From Spizellomyces punctatus DAOM BR117 (Eukaryota; Chytridiomycota; Chytridiomycetes; Spizellomycetales; Spizellomycetaceae), in NCBI RefSeq assembly GCF_000182565.1, contig NW_015971553.1, forward strand, positions 62,001 to 126,000: a DNA stretch of 64,000 bases, written 5' to 3'. Under the pieces are notes generated by a model, which saw only the letters and a program-made list of their open reading frames with translations, was not told the DNA's origin and did no database searches. Position numbers and translations under genes: made by a program. This document shows positions 48,630 to 64,000 of this stretch, piece by piece; position 1 is the first letter of the stretch, and every line of letters starts with the position of its first letter.

Positions 48630-48869
48630 ATGGGTGAGGTGGGTGATGCGTTGGAACTGCATCAAGCGGTTCTAGCTTTGAGAATACTGGCAAACCTGGC
48701 GCAATTACAGGTATTTGCACCGGGCGCCCGCAAGCCATCCATTGAACAAGAAGGAGATGACGATCTCCCACTTCCACTCCCTAGCACAAGTGTCCAGTCA
48801 AACTCTTTGCACATGCACCCCTTCCAAAGAAACACGCAAGGTAGAAAAAGACTTGGCAATATTCGCTAA
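48630..48869 (+). CDS. Possible 79-aa protein, unknown
   Basis: Begins 130-140 nt after a TATA-like element and starts with an amphipathic leucine/alanine helix (ALELHQAVLALRILANLAQ). Two upstream ATGs in the presumed leader argue against it. It may be chance. Confidence 0.2.
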   Translation: MGEVGDALELHQAVLALRILANLAQLQVFAPGARKPSIEQEGDDDLPLPLPSTSVQSNSLHMHPFQRNTQGRKRLGNIR

Positions 48870-48933
48870 CACTATAGAGAAAAGTTTTAAACCACACACA
48901 AACGCACAAGGATCAGCACACAGATCCCCCAAT

Positions 48934-50138
<1,205 letters not shown>

Positions 50139-50705
50139 CTTATCTACGAATAAATGACGTCTCGAACTCTAATCGATCAATCTCGTGCAGATATACACGA
50201 AACGCGAGTATAAGATCCTTGCACGATTTAGATGTGTACGCGAGATACAAAGTGCTGGTTAAAAGAAAAACACCAAAATGTACAGAGCGAGTGAAGAGGC
50301 TGAGGGTGCCAAAGCGGTCAATCCGCTGTCGGTGCATTCAAAATGCTCGTGATTGCGCTGGGTCAGCTGAGCCATAATGTGGCACGCCCCGCCACACTTT
50401 TTGCGTAATACATTGGAGATCCAAAGGACGGGCTTCCCTTTTAAACCTTCTAATCATTGCAGACTGGACGTTCAAGGCAAGATCCTCGGTTGGAATGCCC
50501 TGTTTTATGGATCCTGCGCACACAGTGTGATGCAAAACAATATGTCGCCAGCCAATCCACAGTTATCTATTCACATCATCTCAGAATCTGCCGTATACTA
50601 CACTTTTAAATTTGTTAGAATTTCCTTTGCATCACTACAGTCTTGACAAAGATGACATGTACGCAGTAATAATCCCCTTTGTCAAATGTCACGACATTTT
50701 AAAAA
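50139..50705. other. Intergenic stretch
   Basis: Lies between the start of the Rab11 gene and the stop of the RecQ gene (both -). Nothing recognised. Confidence 0.4.
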
Positions 50706-53991
<3,286 letters not shown>

Positions 53992-54068
53992 TGATCATGT
54001 AAGATGGATTTGCTTTAACACCAGGGGCTTGGTAGTGTAGAGGGGACAGAAACTGGCACTAGCTACTA

Positions 54069-54512
54069 CACCAGGGAATAAACCGGCGACAACCGGTTCG
54101 GAAAAGCCAAGTAATTCCCTCCTTACAACTAAGTACTACTAGGCCCAATTACACATGCAATACATAACGGTTGTTCTAACCGGGTAACTAAGCCCACCAC
54201 ACGAGAGAAATCCTACTAAGCCCTTGATTCCGAAATTCTTTAGTCGGAGGATGTTCAGATACTAATTAAACCAGAATTAGACTCGGAATACGCGTGGGAA
54301 AATACGAAGACAACACATACCTGCGATCGTTGCAGCATAGTAGTAGCAATGTTTGCAAGGAGTTATGTTGTTGTTGTAGTCGGGTGGGCGAGGTCCTCGG
54401 CACCACCACATCGGTGTTCTCATGATTGATGAGAGTTGGGCAGATGCTTGTGAGTCGAGGATGGGTAAAGAGGAAAGAGGGAAGAGACAGCAAAGGCCCC
54501 CTTTTTATAGAC
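54069..54512 (-). repeat. Duplicated 0.44-kb locus, copy B
   Basis: Reverse-strand partner of 17971-18413, alike from the TATA element (tataaaaagg at about 54503-54510) to the 3' block caaccggttcggaaaagc. Spacing between shared blocks is nearly equal in both copies, so the whole transcription unit was copied, not only an exon. No terminal inverted repeats or target-site duplications are evident. Confidence 0.6.
54188..54423 (-). CDS. Small two-exon protein in duplicated locus B
   Basis: Exon 54423-54321 and exon 54261-54188 with a 59-nt GT-AG intron give a 58-aa protein. The first exon reads MRTPMWWCRGPRPPDYN and later HCYYYAAT; the second begins VSEHPPT. The alignment to copy A changes third codon positions in the CYYAAT block (TAT/TAC, GCC/GCA, ACA/ACG), which supports real coding in this frame. 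VSEHPP here matches VTEDPP there. Trp/Cys/Tyr-rich; no known family. A TATA box lies about 80 nt before the ATG. Confidence 0.4.
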
Positions 54513-55613
54513 CTTTGGCATGCGCCTCACCGCAGTTTTAAAAAAAAACAACATTACATTAGCATGCTACACCGCTGCATGCCTCACCGCTTTGGGCGAC
54601 AGCGGGGGTGCTGATTATGCGATATGACTAACCGGATTAATCCGGATAATAATGAGTTCTAGTGCCATTTTCAATCACCGCCACACTATGCATGCTCTGG
54701 TCCTTTGGTCCTCCGTGGTTCTTCAGGGGCCCCTTCGGACAGGTGAGAAGGAGGTCGAATATCAAAAATACGTGATATACCACGCGACCATGTCGGGAGT
54801 TTCCGATGGGCATCTTGTTACTGATACCACCAATGCTGCGGCGTATCCGGAACGAACGTCATTTTGACGTTGCAGGATTGCGATTGGCAGATATATGGAA
54901 CTTCTTGTTGGATCATGTTGGATCATCATCTAAAATGTCTATTCATTCACAGAGAGTGCTGATAAACCATGTCCAAACAAACGATGCCACCCAAGTTCTT
55001 CCCAACGTGCTTAACCCATGACCCTATGCCACCCGTCTATACTGCCATGGAACTTGCAGCACCACCACCAATTGCACCAACTACCATCAAGACAAACAAG
55101 AACCCGCATCAGCAGGAGAGCGCGATCGTTCTTTGTTCAAAAGCGCGTCACACTCCGACATGACTAAGCCCACGGGGTTCCAATGGGAGACCCGCAGATT
55201 TCGGACAAATGTGTTGGTAATGCCAATCCAGGATAAGACTGCGCATACCACAAGCTTTTCCCCCGCATCCTTTTCGTTTTTCTCCCTTGAACCTTTTTTC
55301 ATCATCCCCGTAGCATCTTGTCTCTCGTCCATTCCCTTACGATTATCGACTCACTCGTACACTACCGCATACTTGATTTCTTCACACCTTGCGACACACG
55401 AGTTATACCCTCCGTCCTCACTTTCCCGCGTTTCTATCATTTATTTTCGCTCACTACTCCAAATCACAGAAGTCGGAGGTTTGTCATCGGTTCTATAGGA
55501 GTTTTGTATGGTTCTTTACTGTCGTAGTTGGATGTTTACTTACTCGCACCTAGTTTCAGACTGCATCTTAGCTTCCTTCTGATCACGACATTGGAGCTTT
55601 TGTACTGCGCAAC
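54513..55613. other. Intergenic stretch
   Basis: About 1.1 kb before the NDK-repeat gene. Pyrimidine-rich in its right part; no gene recognised. Confidence 0.4.
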
Positions 55614-58600
55614 ATGCCGTTTCACACTACCGAGCGTCGCATTTATCCACGACACAAAGTGAATGGCATTAGTGTCGTTCCTCGTCCTCCGTCTTCTACA
55701 AGTTCCAGTCCAACGAGCTCACAAGAATCTGGCGATTGGAACTTTGCAGATGATCGGGTAAGCACTACTCATCCGGCGTGTGAAAATCTGGTGCTATCGC
55801 TAACAAATTGGTCCTTTTCTCTGTTCATGATTTTATAGAGCTTTTCCGACTCAACGGACCCTATCCTTCGCGATGACGATCCCTGGCTTCGATCCCGGTC
55901 AGGTTACAAGCCGCAAGAAACGGTGACCACGCTCCCACGACCTTCTGTCCCTCCACCTTCAACCATCCTGCCTTTCCATTGGGATATTGATCTTGCAAAT
56001 GCCGCTCGTCGCACGCAAAGGGATTTGGACGCGGCCCACCGCTTCCAGGAGTACAAAAAATTCAAGACCTTCCCTCCCAATACTCGCAACGTGTTTGAAA
56101 CTACACGGAGCTCCCGCGAATTTGAAAGGTTTCTGCCTACCGACTCACCCTCGTTTCCTGCCGTAGAACTGCTGAAGGAAACCGATTTTGAGAGCATTCT
56201 ACGTCGGGCGCGGGAGAACCATCTTGGTGAGCAGCAGGCACCTAGTAATTCTCCAGATGTTCCTGCTTCGGACGCGACACAGAAGAAGAAGCGTAAGAAG
56301 AAGCCAAAGAAGAAGAAGAGTAGCATCAATATGGATGAAAAGGCAAAGGAGGTTTGTGAGGATAAAACCCCTCGCATCGATGCAACTGTTGTAGACCATA
56401 CAGATGCAAGCGCGACCAGTGTTGCAGCGGCGGCCGCAGAACCCACCTTGGTTGCCCCTCAGACTGCTGAAAATAATTCAGTCAAAAGGAAGCCATCTTT
56501 CCCCAGTCACGCACGGAAATCTAGCTTTTCAGATGTCCGACGAAGCTCTGTTTCCTCCAAAGGGTCAACAACATGCTCGCCTACCCCGGCGCCCAAGACA
56601 ATGGAAGGCGCAGCTCCACTCGCTCAAGCAGATTTAGGCTCGGATATTCATAGCCTTACCATCTCTCCGATGGTGCCATCTGCGTTATATGGTCCACTCT
56701 TGGAGGAGGTCATGAGTCTCGGGTACGAGCTCGAAGGCATTTCGAGGTAATTTGAGGACACGCATGCTTTGCGAACATGGCCGTGGATATTAACGTGGAA
56801 GCTTGTTTGTAGGAGGTCCGAATACTTTGGCAATCTTGAACGCACGTATAAGCAAGGCCTACGGAGACCAATGGGAACAGATGACTGGCGACAGGATCTG
56901 AAGAGCGTCACCAACTTCTCCTTTTTACTTCAGCTCAGCAAAAAGCCGGGCGGTGTTCCATTGTCTGCCGCTCGATGTCTTGAATCCTTACGGGCCTTTT
57001 TAATGCGAGCGGTCCAGTCACCGGGACTCACGGCAGCGGAACGCGAGGGACTGACCAATTTGACTGCCGACGATCTTTTTCATGTATCTCGTGAAGTCAG
57101 GACGAAGAACGCAGCGGCATCTCCTGATACCACGGAAAGGAGGCTCCCTCCCAGGTACGTATTTGAGCCATTCTTCACCGTAACAGGAGGTTAACCCAAA
57201 GTACTCTATGTCTATGTCTCCAGGGAGAAGGCAGAGCTGCGGATTTCTAGAGCTGAGGTTTTCTACTCTGATCCAGAGTTACCTCAGGCGGTATTTATTG
57301 CGGCTAGAATGAGCTTTGCAACGCCGATTATGAAGAAACTGTTGGAGGCAACCAATCGGTTCGAGCTTCTAGGTCTCAAGTACCTGAAGGATTTGAGCGT
57401 CGATCATGCCAAATATCTTACGCCCTACGAAGTTGGTGACGTGAAATGGCATCCTAGTCTGGAAAAGATTACGCAGAAGGGGCAGGATGGTCAAGGATGG
57501 GTGATGATGGTAGTGCGTAAAAGCAACGGTTTTGAGAGAGTGGAAGAGATTGTCGGTATGTATATAGGTCACCTGGTGTTACAGAAATCATCAAATGCTC
57601 ACCGCTCATAACGTAGGGTCATATCTGAAATCGTACTTGAGTATTTCGGACAGCGTTGATACCGAGGGTCCTAAGCTGGGAAGGAGACGCCGCGGTGTTA
57701 GTCAAAAGGCTACGGATGTGCCTTCCATTAACGAGCCTGAACTATTTGATCCCTTGGAGGCTCTTCGGCTAAACGTGCTTGTGTCGCCGAACGTTGAAGC
57801 ATGCTACAACCAGATCACCATCTTCTTCCGCGACTCCGAGCTAGTCCCAGGAGGCACGCAGACGTGGGAAGACAGGCAGTATCATCCACAATGGTACCTT
57901 CACGATCCTTACATTGGCAAGACTCTCCTCGAGCATGCACCTTTCCTTACGACCATATGTGTTGTGAAAGCTAGTCTGGTGAGCATGCTTGCGTGGTATC
58001 GGTTGAAGATGTCCTGTTGACCTGTGCTAATGTTGCATTATGTCTAGTTTCCACACCTCGGCAGAATCATCAATCGTATGCGAAAGGAGGACTTTGACAT
58101 AGCGGGGTTGAAGGTTACACGCATGAACTATCACACTGCCCGGAAAATGCTCGCCCACGACGAGGACGCTATTCGTCATGGGCCCGAGGTATTGGACCGC
58201 TTTTATCATGAGCTCACGGAAGGACCCGTCGCTGTTTTCATGCTGCAACGAACCAACGCTGTCAAGCGGTGGCTCGACGTTATGAGTAAGTACTAATCAG
58301 CGGTAGTCTGTCGTTCACTCGGTGCTTTTTCGGAGCCTTACGTATTTGACTGTCTAGGTGATATTCGGAAGAATTCGAAAACTCCTTCCTCCGAATCTCT
58401 GTTCCAGGGAGGCATATTTGCATCCACATCGCACCGACTCGCGCATGCCCATAGGATTGCGTTGTTTCCCGAAGGACCTACTTTGAGACTACGCTACTGG
58501 CGTGGGAGAGACAGGGTACGTTATCGAAAGTTGTATTCCGTAGCCATCTGGATCTGACATCCTATGTACATTCAGTTTGAGAAGTCTCTCCATCCCACGG

Positions 58601-59620
58601 ACTTGATTACCGAGACACCACGCTATCCCCGCACGTTGACTTCGAACCGTCGCCGGGACAGCTATTTTATGGAGCAGATCCGAGAACCAACACTTGCAAC
58701 CTCAGCCAGCTCCCGCTCTTCAATGGCGTCTCCTCCACCCACACCAGTCTCGGAAATGGAACAAAAGGATCCCCCGGAGCTCGTATGTGTCACTTTACTT
58801 CCAGCACACTTGAAGACGGACGACACATACAGGAGCTGGGGCGCGATTTTGGATGCTCTGCTTTTGGAGTCGAAGAAGGGTGCTGATGGAAGTGAGGATG
58901 GGTTTGGAGATGTAGCTAGTGACTCAGGAAGTGCCAAACCCGGTGGTGGGAATGAGCAGGAGAGGCAGAAGCGGAGTGGTGGTAAAAAGAGGAGAAAGCA
59001 GAAGAAGGAGAAAGAGATGGTAGCCGTTCTGGAAGAATCAGACGGTATGATGGAGCCGAGGCCATCGTCACCCGACATTCCGGCGCCTCGTTTAGTGGCA
59101 TGTCGCTATGTTGTCTGTGGTGAATCGGCCATTACGGAATGGCAAAAGTTTTGTCCGCAATGGGATCCGAATGTGGCATCTTCCGAGGTGGCCTCCTGGT
59201 CTGAGAGGCTCAAAACTGAACAGGGGACTACGGTGATTACTGATGATGCCCCGCCATGGAAATTGGTAAGATGCTCACGTATTGGTATGAAGCAGAACTA
59301 AGCTAACATGTCTGGCATGAATAGATGCAACGAGGGGCCTGCTTAGCCGTCGCATTGGAAGCTGACCGGTGTGCTGAACGAGTGCAAGCAATCATTGACA
59401 GGTAATGTTCAACTGCCTTCAAGTAGAGGCTACATTATACACATGCTCATCCTTATACTCTTGCAGACTGCCAGAGTACCATCGTCGCTGTGTTACGTAC
59501 ACTACAACGTGCGACGAGGCTTGCGGTCAACTCCCGATATTCTTTGGCGAGCTATTTGACAGCTTCTATCGAATTGCACTGGAAAGGAAGCCAAGTGTTT
59601 CTGAAGGGGTTATGGGTTGA
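55614..59620 (+). CDS. Protein with three NDPK-like domains, probable ciliary pseudoenzyme
   Basis: Ten exons (55614-55757, 55839-56746, 56813-57154, 57224-57555, 57617-57978, 58048-58285, 58358-58515, 58576-59265, 59325-59401, 59467-59620), all phases match; 1134 aa. The N-terminal third is disordered with a Lys-rich block (KKKRKKKPKKKK), then a helical region. Three nucleoside-diphosphate-kinase-like units follow. Unit 1 (about 485-590) has FELLGLKYLKDLS and GWVMMVVRKSNGFERVEEIVG. Unit 2 (about 683-810) has TICVVKASLFPHLGRIINRM, FDIAGLKVTRM, GPVAVFMLQRTNAVKRW and HRIALFPEG. Unit 3 (about 880-1085) has VCVTLLPAHLK and GACLAVALEADRCAERVQ, split by a basic insert. The catalytic histidine position of unit 2 (NxxHGSD) reads GIFAST, so it should be inactive. 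Multi-NDK proteins are typical of axonemes; the role is inferred. Confidence 0.7.
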
Positions 59621-59998
59621 AAGTGAGATGGCGATGCTCAGGGAGATGTGCGGTCCTTTTTATTTCCTTTTTTTTTCTTTTGCTTGCGTTATTATAATTT
59701 TCGTTTTTCGAATTGTGTCCCTTTGTTGCCTCCTTTTTTTCTTGGTTTGTAAAATAACGTTAATGGTTGTTTTTCGGTATTGGGCTTTGCAAGAGGTGGA
59801 AGGTGTACAATTTGGGTTGAAGAAACAATACAATGGGTTTATAGCTCATCCCTTGTTGAGGCATTGGCACACTTGTGTGATCCTTCCGTCTTCTCTGCTT
59901 TTATTTCCAAAGCAGTGACCGCTGGTGGGCAAAAATAGGGTTCCTTTGGTGACGGGTGTTTTAAGTGGTCTAAAAACTAATCCATGGACGATCAATGG
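59621..59998. other. Shared 3' region of convergent genes
   Basis: T-rich run at about 59663-59680 (tttttatttccttttttttt region) after the NDK-repeat stop; no other feature. Confidence 0.4.
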
Positions 59999-61039
59999 TC
60001 AAGTGCGCACGTATACAGATATTGTAAAACCAGCTATATACAAGTACCACTGGTCGCGCGGTACACTACGAGACGCAAATAAAAGAGCAGCATGAGAGTT
60101 CTGACGATGCAGATGACGGATGGATCCACTTTGTCTTACGAAGCTGGAGAAGATGCTAGTAGGAATATCATTAGTGGACATGAGGAGGGTTTGAGATGGA
60201 AAATGGAAAGGACACACTACCGTGACTGCCATTCTAGATTTCTGCTCGACATTGGCATTCTCGACACATTTTCTCAATCTCCTGTAGTAGACATTGTTCT
60301 CCTTTTCCCCCGAGACCTTGTCCAGTCTCTTACCCACTAACGCCAACATCTCGCACGTCAACCAAAGCGAATTCGGATGTCCATCAAAAGACATTTTGAT
60401 CAAGGAATGCAACGAGTTTGTTGGTACGAGGAGATTGGGCATGATTTGGTGCGTGAGAACAACTGTAGGGTATGGTGATATAGGCCTTTGCAAAAGTAGA
60501 TCAAACAATTGCTGTAAGGGTTGCTGTAGTAGGATCGTCTGAACGAGGTTGCCTAGGTGCGTGTACCGCTTTCTACAGCACCTTTTTGACCACTTTTGTG
60601 TAAGGAGTGTGAATGTCGTAGTGTATTTTGATGTCAGATGAAGGGGCATGGTTTGAGCGCTTGTTTGAAGGAGGTTAAGGATACAGGTGAGTGTTTCTTT
60701 TGCTGTCAGCGTCGAGCCAACGCTCTCATCCGTCTCCTCCACTTCCGCGTCCGTTACGACAGACCATAATAGCTGGAACAGATCATTAGCAACCACTTCT
60801 GGTTGTGCTGACGAAAGAGACTTTAGGGTCTTTATGGCTTCGATAGACCTTGGATGGTATGTCTGGAGGAGGCATTTTGCGGAAATGTGAAACGAATGGG
60901 AAACGTAGAGTGCGGACAGAAGGGTTTGAGGATGGGAAATGAGGTTGATGAGAATATTGTAAGTGAGTTCTGGGGGGAGAATGACGTGAGGTGGAGTGGA
61001 GAGTGGAACTCCAGGAAAAGGTGCGACCTCAGATGGCAT
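59999..61039 (-). CDS. F-box-like helical protein, unknown
   Basis: A single open frame of 346 aa from the ATG at 61039. Near the N-terminus, VILPPELTYNILINLISHPQ followed by LLSALYVSHSFHISA resembles an F-box (LP.E....I...L......L.....VS..F), which would bind Skp1. The middle is all-helical with repeated leucine patterns (LGNLVQTILLQQPLQQLFDLLL). The extreme C-terminus, after about residue 285, loses this character, so the true stop may be earlier through an unseen intron. No confident family. Confidence 0.5.
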   Translation of the reverse strand: MPSEVAPFPGVPLSTPPHVILPPELTYNILINLISHPQTLLSALYVSHSFHISAKCLLQTYHPRSIEAIKTLKSLSSAQPEVVANDLFQLLWSVVTDAEVEETDESVGSTLTAKETLTCILNLLQTSAQTMPLHLTSKYTTTFTLLTQKWSKRCCRKRYTHLGNLVQTILLQQPLQQLFDLLLQRPISPYPTVVLTHQIMPNLLVPTNSLHSLIKMSFDGHPNSLWLTCEMLALVGKRLDKVSGEKENNVYYRRLRKCVENANVEQKSRMAVTVVCPFHFPSQTLLMSTNDIPTSIFSSFVRQSGSIRHLHRQNSHAALLFASRSVPRDQWYLYIAGFTISVYVRT

Positions 61040-61635
61040 TTATCCGTCACCAAATGTGAAGGTGATCTCGCACCACCATGAGATTGCGTGACGAAATGCA
61101 GATCCAGTGGTTCTAAACGCGGGGAACGAACGAAACGAGGCCGGCACTTGCGAATAAGGCTTCGATTGCACCTCTGGGGTTGCTGGGGGAGGTTGCAAGA
61201 ACAAAAACAATAACCTCAAATGACACTTTCTTTTGCAAAAAGTTTCCAAGAAAACGCCACTATCAAAAGCAAATCGCGTGGAAAACAGGAATTTCAAAAA
61301 CTGCTTAATCGGCAACAGCGTGGTTTATCAATTTATTTAACTTGTCGCGGGAAACTCGCTTCAAAGCACTCCGATCAACCCGACCCCAAGGGGCTGCCGG
61401 CTTAGGTTTTCGCTTTTTTTTTTCTTTTCGGAACCCGCCATTTGAACATAGCACCGGAAACCCAGAGGTGCGTACTGTTTTATGAGACAAGTAATTGGTC
61501 ACCTGTCCTTACTGGCCTGCGCATTGATATTAGTGCCCTTTGGCTGTAAACTGCGGAACAAGGCGACAACCTCGGCGTCTCTGTATTGACAAGTGATAAC
61601 CACGAGTGACTCTCCGGGATTTGAAAAACGCCAGC
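61040..61635. other. Divergent intergenic region
   Basis: Likely promoter region for both the F-box-like gene (-) and the PCNA-like gene (+). No element stands out. Confidence 0.4.
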
Positions 61636-63394
61636 ATGTCTCGTCGCACTTCTCAACAATCGCAACCCCCGCAGTCGCCAGAAATGGACCTCGAAGTTAC
61701 ATTCCGTCCTGGCGGGAAGCACATTCTGTCAGCCTTGCTCGCATCAGTCAAAGACTTTTCACCGAACCCATCCGTTAACTTTGTTTTCACCTCCCGTGGG
61801 CTGTCCGTTCGGTTTGCTGCGCATCCAACAGACGATAAGGCTGTCGTATCATTCACGCTCGATGCACCAGTTCAAGAAGGCGAAACGGTAGAAGATGAGC
61901 CAGCAAGCCCTGGATCGTCCGTTGCGAGTGAAGGAGGTGCATGGAGGAGGGATTCCTCAGGGAGTGTACCTGCGGACGGTCCTAACTTGTGGGGTGCTGG
62001 GACGGGAGGCAGTAGCGGTGGCGGAACGTGGGATTCATCTCGACGAGTGTCGGGCGGAAATGCTGCAAACAACCCGGCCGGAACGATTGGATCAGGATTC
62101 CCAAGTGCTTGGGGACAATCAAAATGGGATGCTCCTAGACGGGCTTCAGGTGGAAGCACCGTCAGCGCGGGAGGTGGCGCTGGATGGGGAGCTGGAACCA
62201 GGCTCTCCGGTTCCAGTACATCATTAGCCGCCCCGAGCAATGGCCTCTCACTCAACATTTCGCGTCCCCCTTCGGCTGCTAGCATATCGAGTGTATCTAG
62301 CCGTGCTGGAAGCGAAGTAGATGCCGACACGGTCACACCAAAGTCTATATGGCCGCACATTGCGCATGCTGGGGTCTCTGGGTGGACAAGTCCGTTCTCA
62401 ACCTACCATCTCCGCAAGCCCCAGGTCGCGATTGGGCTGAATCCGCGGGTGCTTCTGCAGCAGCTCATACTTTTGGATGATGAGGATAGTCTGACCATTC
62501 GAGCAGACGTAGGCGAAGCTGGCGTTGTGATGCTATATGAATTGTATTTTGAATCCTCTGGTGAGACATCATATTTTGCATGCGACTGCCAAAAACACAT
62601 TTGCTCATTATTTTGCTGCTGCTTGCAATTCAGATGGTGGAAAAAAGTGTATGTACGAAATGGACGCTATGCCTCGATTAGATAGGTTAGGTCCCCTCCC
62701 ACGACCGCGGTATCATCACATTTGTCAGATTGCATCCCAAGAATTCGCAAAGATCTTTGGAGCCTTGGGTGATACCAGCGATAAAGGTGAGGGAAACATA
62801 TGGTGATACAATGCTCTCGCAGAACCAATTGCTCAACATGTCGTATTAGTGATCATTTCCGCGAAAAAGTCGTCCATCACATTTTGCTCTTCGGGTGCGG
62901 AGGGAACATTGCAGGTTGGATTGGCGCAACGGCCACTTCCGAATGGGGAACCAGTATGTTGTCATTCTCGCTGTGCTATGTTTTCAAGCACAACTGAAAT
63001 CTGTTCTCCGAACCACTAGAATCCGCGTTTTAAAGTCCACTGCCACTCCGCCTCCCTGCGTCAGACCTTTGATTCGCGTTACCTTCGCGGGTTCACCCTC
63101 GCTACGCCACTCTCGCCGTCCGTTGTCTTGTACTTTGGTACCGGACGTACGCCTTTGCGCCTGACATTCCCCATCGTGGTAGACATGGAATTATCATCTG
63201 ATGGGACCAAGGAATCGATGACCCTTGCCTCTGGAAAGACGCTTGGCCCTGGCGGATTTTCTGTGAGTATGAGTCCTTTTGTGGGATCAGAGAGAGCTGG
63301 AGAGAGCAGTAGTAAACGACGGACTGTGATTGGTGTGGTGGAGTACATTTTATGGCCAGAAGCCGAACGAGGAATCGGAGATTTGAGGGTTTAG
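61636..63394 (+). CDS. Divergent PCNA-like sliding-clamp protein with a large insert
   Basis: Four exons (61636-62560, 62634-62786, 62850-62953, 63020-63394), in phase, 518 aa, twice the usual ~260. Residues 17-80 match the start of PCNA (DLEVTFRPGGKHILSALLAS then VVSFTLDAP). An insert of about 170 residues, Gly/Ser/Trp-rich (GGGTWDSSRR, SAWGQSKWDAPRRAS), interrupts domain 1. The clamp resumes with LNPRVLLQQLILLDDEDSLT. Domain 2 has ICQIASQEFAKIFGALGDTS and VIISAKKSSITFCSSGAEGT, with clear PCNA spacing. The C-terminus has SRYLRGFTLATPLSPSVVL and VVEYILWPE, the PCNA closing strands. PCNA tethers polymerases and repair enzymes to DNA. This copy is so diverged that it is more likely a specialised paralog than the main clamp; Rad1/Hus1 relationship is a weaker alternative. 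Confidence 0.75.
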
Positions 63395-64000
63395 ACATTT
63401 CACAAATGATTTAAAGATTCTAGAGCATTGGGGAAGAAAAACGTACAGAATAGAGTGGCGAGAGTGTGGTAGCTTGGTGTCGTGGCTTCTGTGGGTTTCC
63501 AAGTTTGGTGTATTTTATAGACATCCGATAGACTCTATACTGCCTTACAGTCAACCCTAAGATCCTGCTGTATCTGCATAAGACAACTCCGAAGTGCTTC
63601 TGATTTCTCGTGGCGTTACCTTGGTTGCCTCATCAAGAATCACACGGCATATAAAAGATAGAGCATCCTTAAGTATGGAACACAACAAATCTGATTACTT
63701 TGGATCCTGTGGCAAAGCCCGACTTGAGATTTCAGTTACGGATCAGAAATTTACACTTGTTTTGGGTTTTTACAGCACATACAACAGCTAATCTACTTTA
63801 CAGATCTTGTTTGCTATAAACATTGAGACCAGCTATGGATCTACTTGCGCACTTTTGTTTACGTTCGTCTCATCTATATACATGTAACGTATACCAGCAG
63901 CAGCGCTACTTACACACAAACTGCTTTCCTTCCTTTAAAAATGGTTTTGCTCTATTCATATCGACAGGTGGGCCTGGCCTGCCAGCGCGATCACCTTTGA
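63395..64000. other. Terminal stretch, nothing recognised
   Basis: Follows the PCNA-like gene to the window end. A 65-codon frame at 63594-63791 has no motif. Confidence 0.4.

Larger units (their letters stand above)
47754..48933. other. Intergenic stretch with two weak small-ORF candidates
   Basis: Besides the two small frames listed separately, it holds a tatataaag element at about 48489-48497 (+). The rest shows nothing. Confidence 0.4.

Noticed and set aside
55904-56446. 180-codon minus-strand frame
   Set aside because: Overlaps a coding exon of the NDK-repeat gene and shows the mirrored composition of its Lys-rich and acidic blocks.

Overview
This is nuclear DNA of a zoosporic (flagellated) fungus, most likely a chytrid; a member of the Spizellomycetales would fit, but the exact lineage is a guess. 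Fungal marks are a Zn2Cys6 regulator with a fungal-specific middle region, a Gcn4/Cpc1-type bZIP factor, a TRP/FLC-type channel with an ML-like domain, a GPR1/FUN34-type transporter and many short GT-AG introns (mostly 40-100 nt). Flagellum marks are a complete CFAP47 gene, a TTC25/ODAD4-like docking protein and a JHY-like protein. Non-flagellated fungi lack these genes. I see no rRNA, tRNA, CRISPR array or autonomous transposon.

Layout. 0.5-8 kb: a membrane-anchored SET protein (-), a seven-helix receptor (+), a PHOSPHO-type HAD phosphatase (+) and the TTC25/ODAD4-like TPR protein (-). 9.4-20 kb: a PAS-kinase-like Ser/Thr kinase (+), a protein with a RhoGAP-like region (+), an AlkB dioxygenase (-), a Cys-rich copper-binding four-helix protein (-), copy A of a duplicated 0.44-kb locus and an acetate-transporter-like membrane protein (-). 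20-25.5 kb is gene-poor, holding a 68-aa protein with a clear TATA promoter (-) and the JHY-like gene (+). 25.5-31.6 kb: peroxisomal enoyl-CoA hydratase 2 ending in SKL (+), the bZIP factor (-) and the Zn2Cys6 factor (+). 31.9-42.4 kb: CFAP47, 19 exons and about 3074 aa (-). 42.8-50.1 kb: the TRP-like channel (-), a tail-anchored coiled-coil protein (-) and Rab11 (-). 50.7-54.5 kb: a RecQ5-like helicase (-) and copy B of the duplicated locus (-). 55.6-63.4 kb: a protein with three nucleoside-diphosphate-kinase-like domains (+), an F-box-like protein (-) and a divergent PCNA-like clamp with a large low-complexity insert (+).

Most genes were rebuilt by joining exons across canonical splice sites with phase checked by hand, so the coordinates give the span from start to stop, introns included. 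The genes form no operon. The common threads are motile-cilium structure (CFAP47, ODAD4-like, JHY-like and possibly the NDK-repeat protein), DNA maintenance (AlkB, RecQ5-like, PCNA-like) and sensing or membrane traffic (receptor, PAS-like kinase, TRP-like channel, Rab11).
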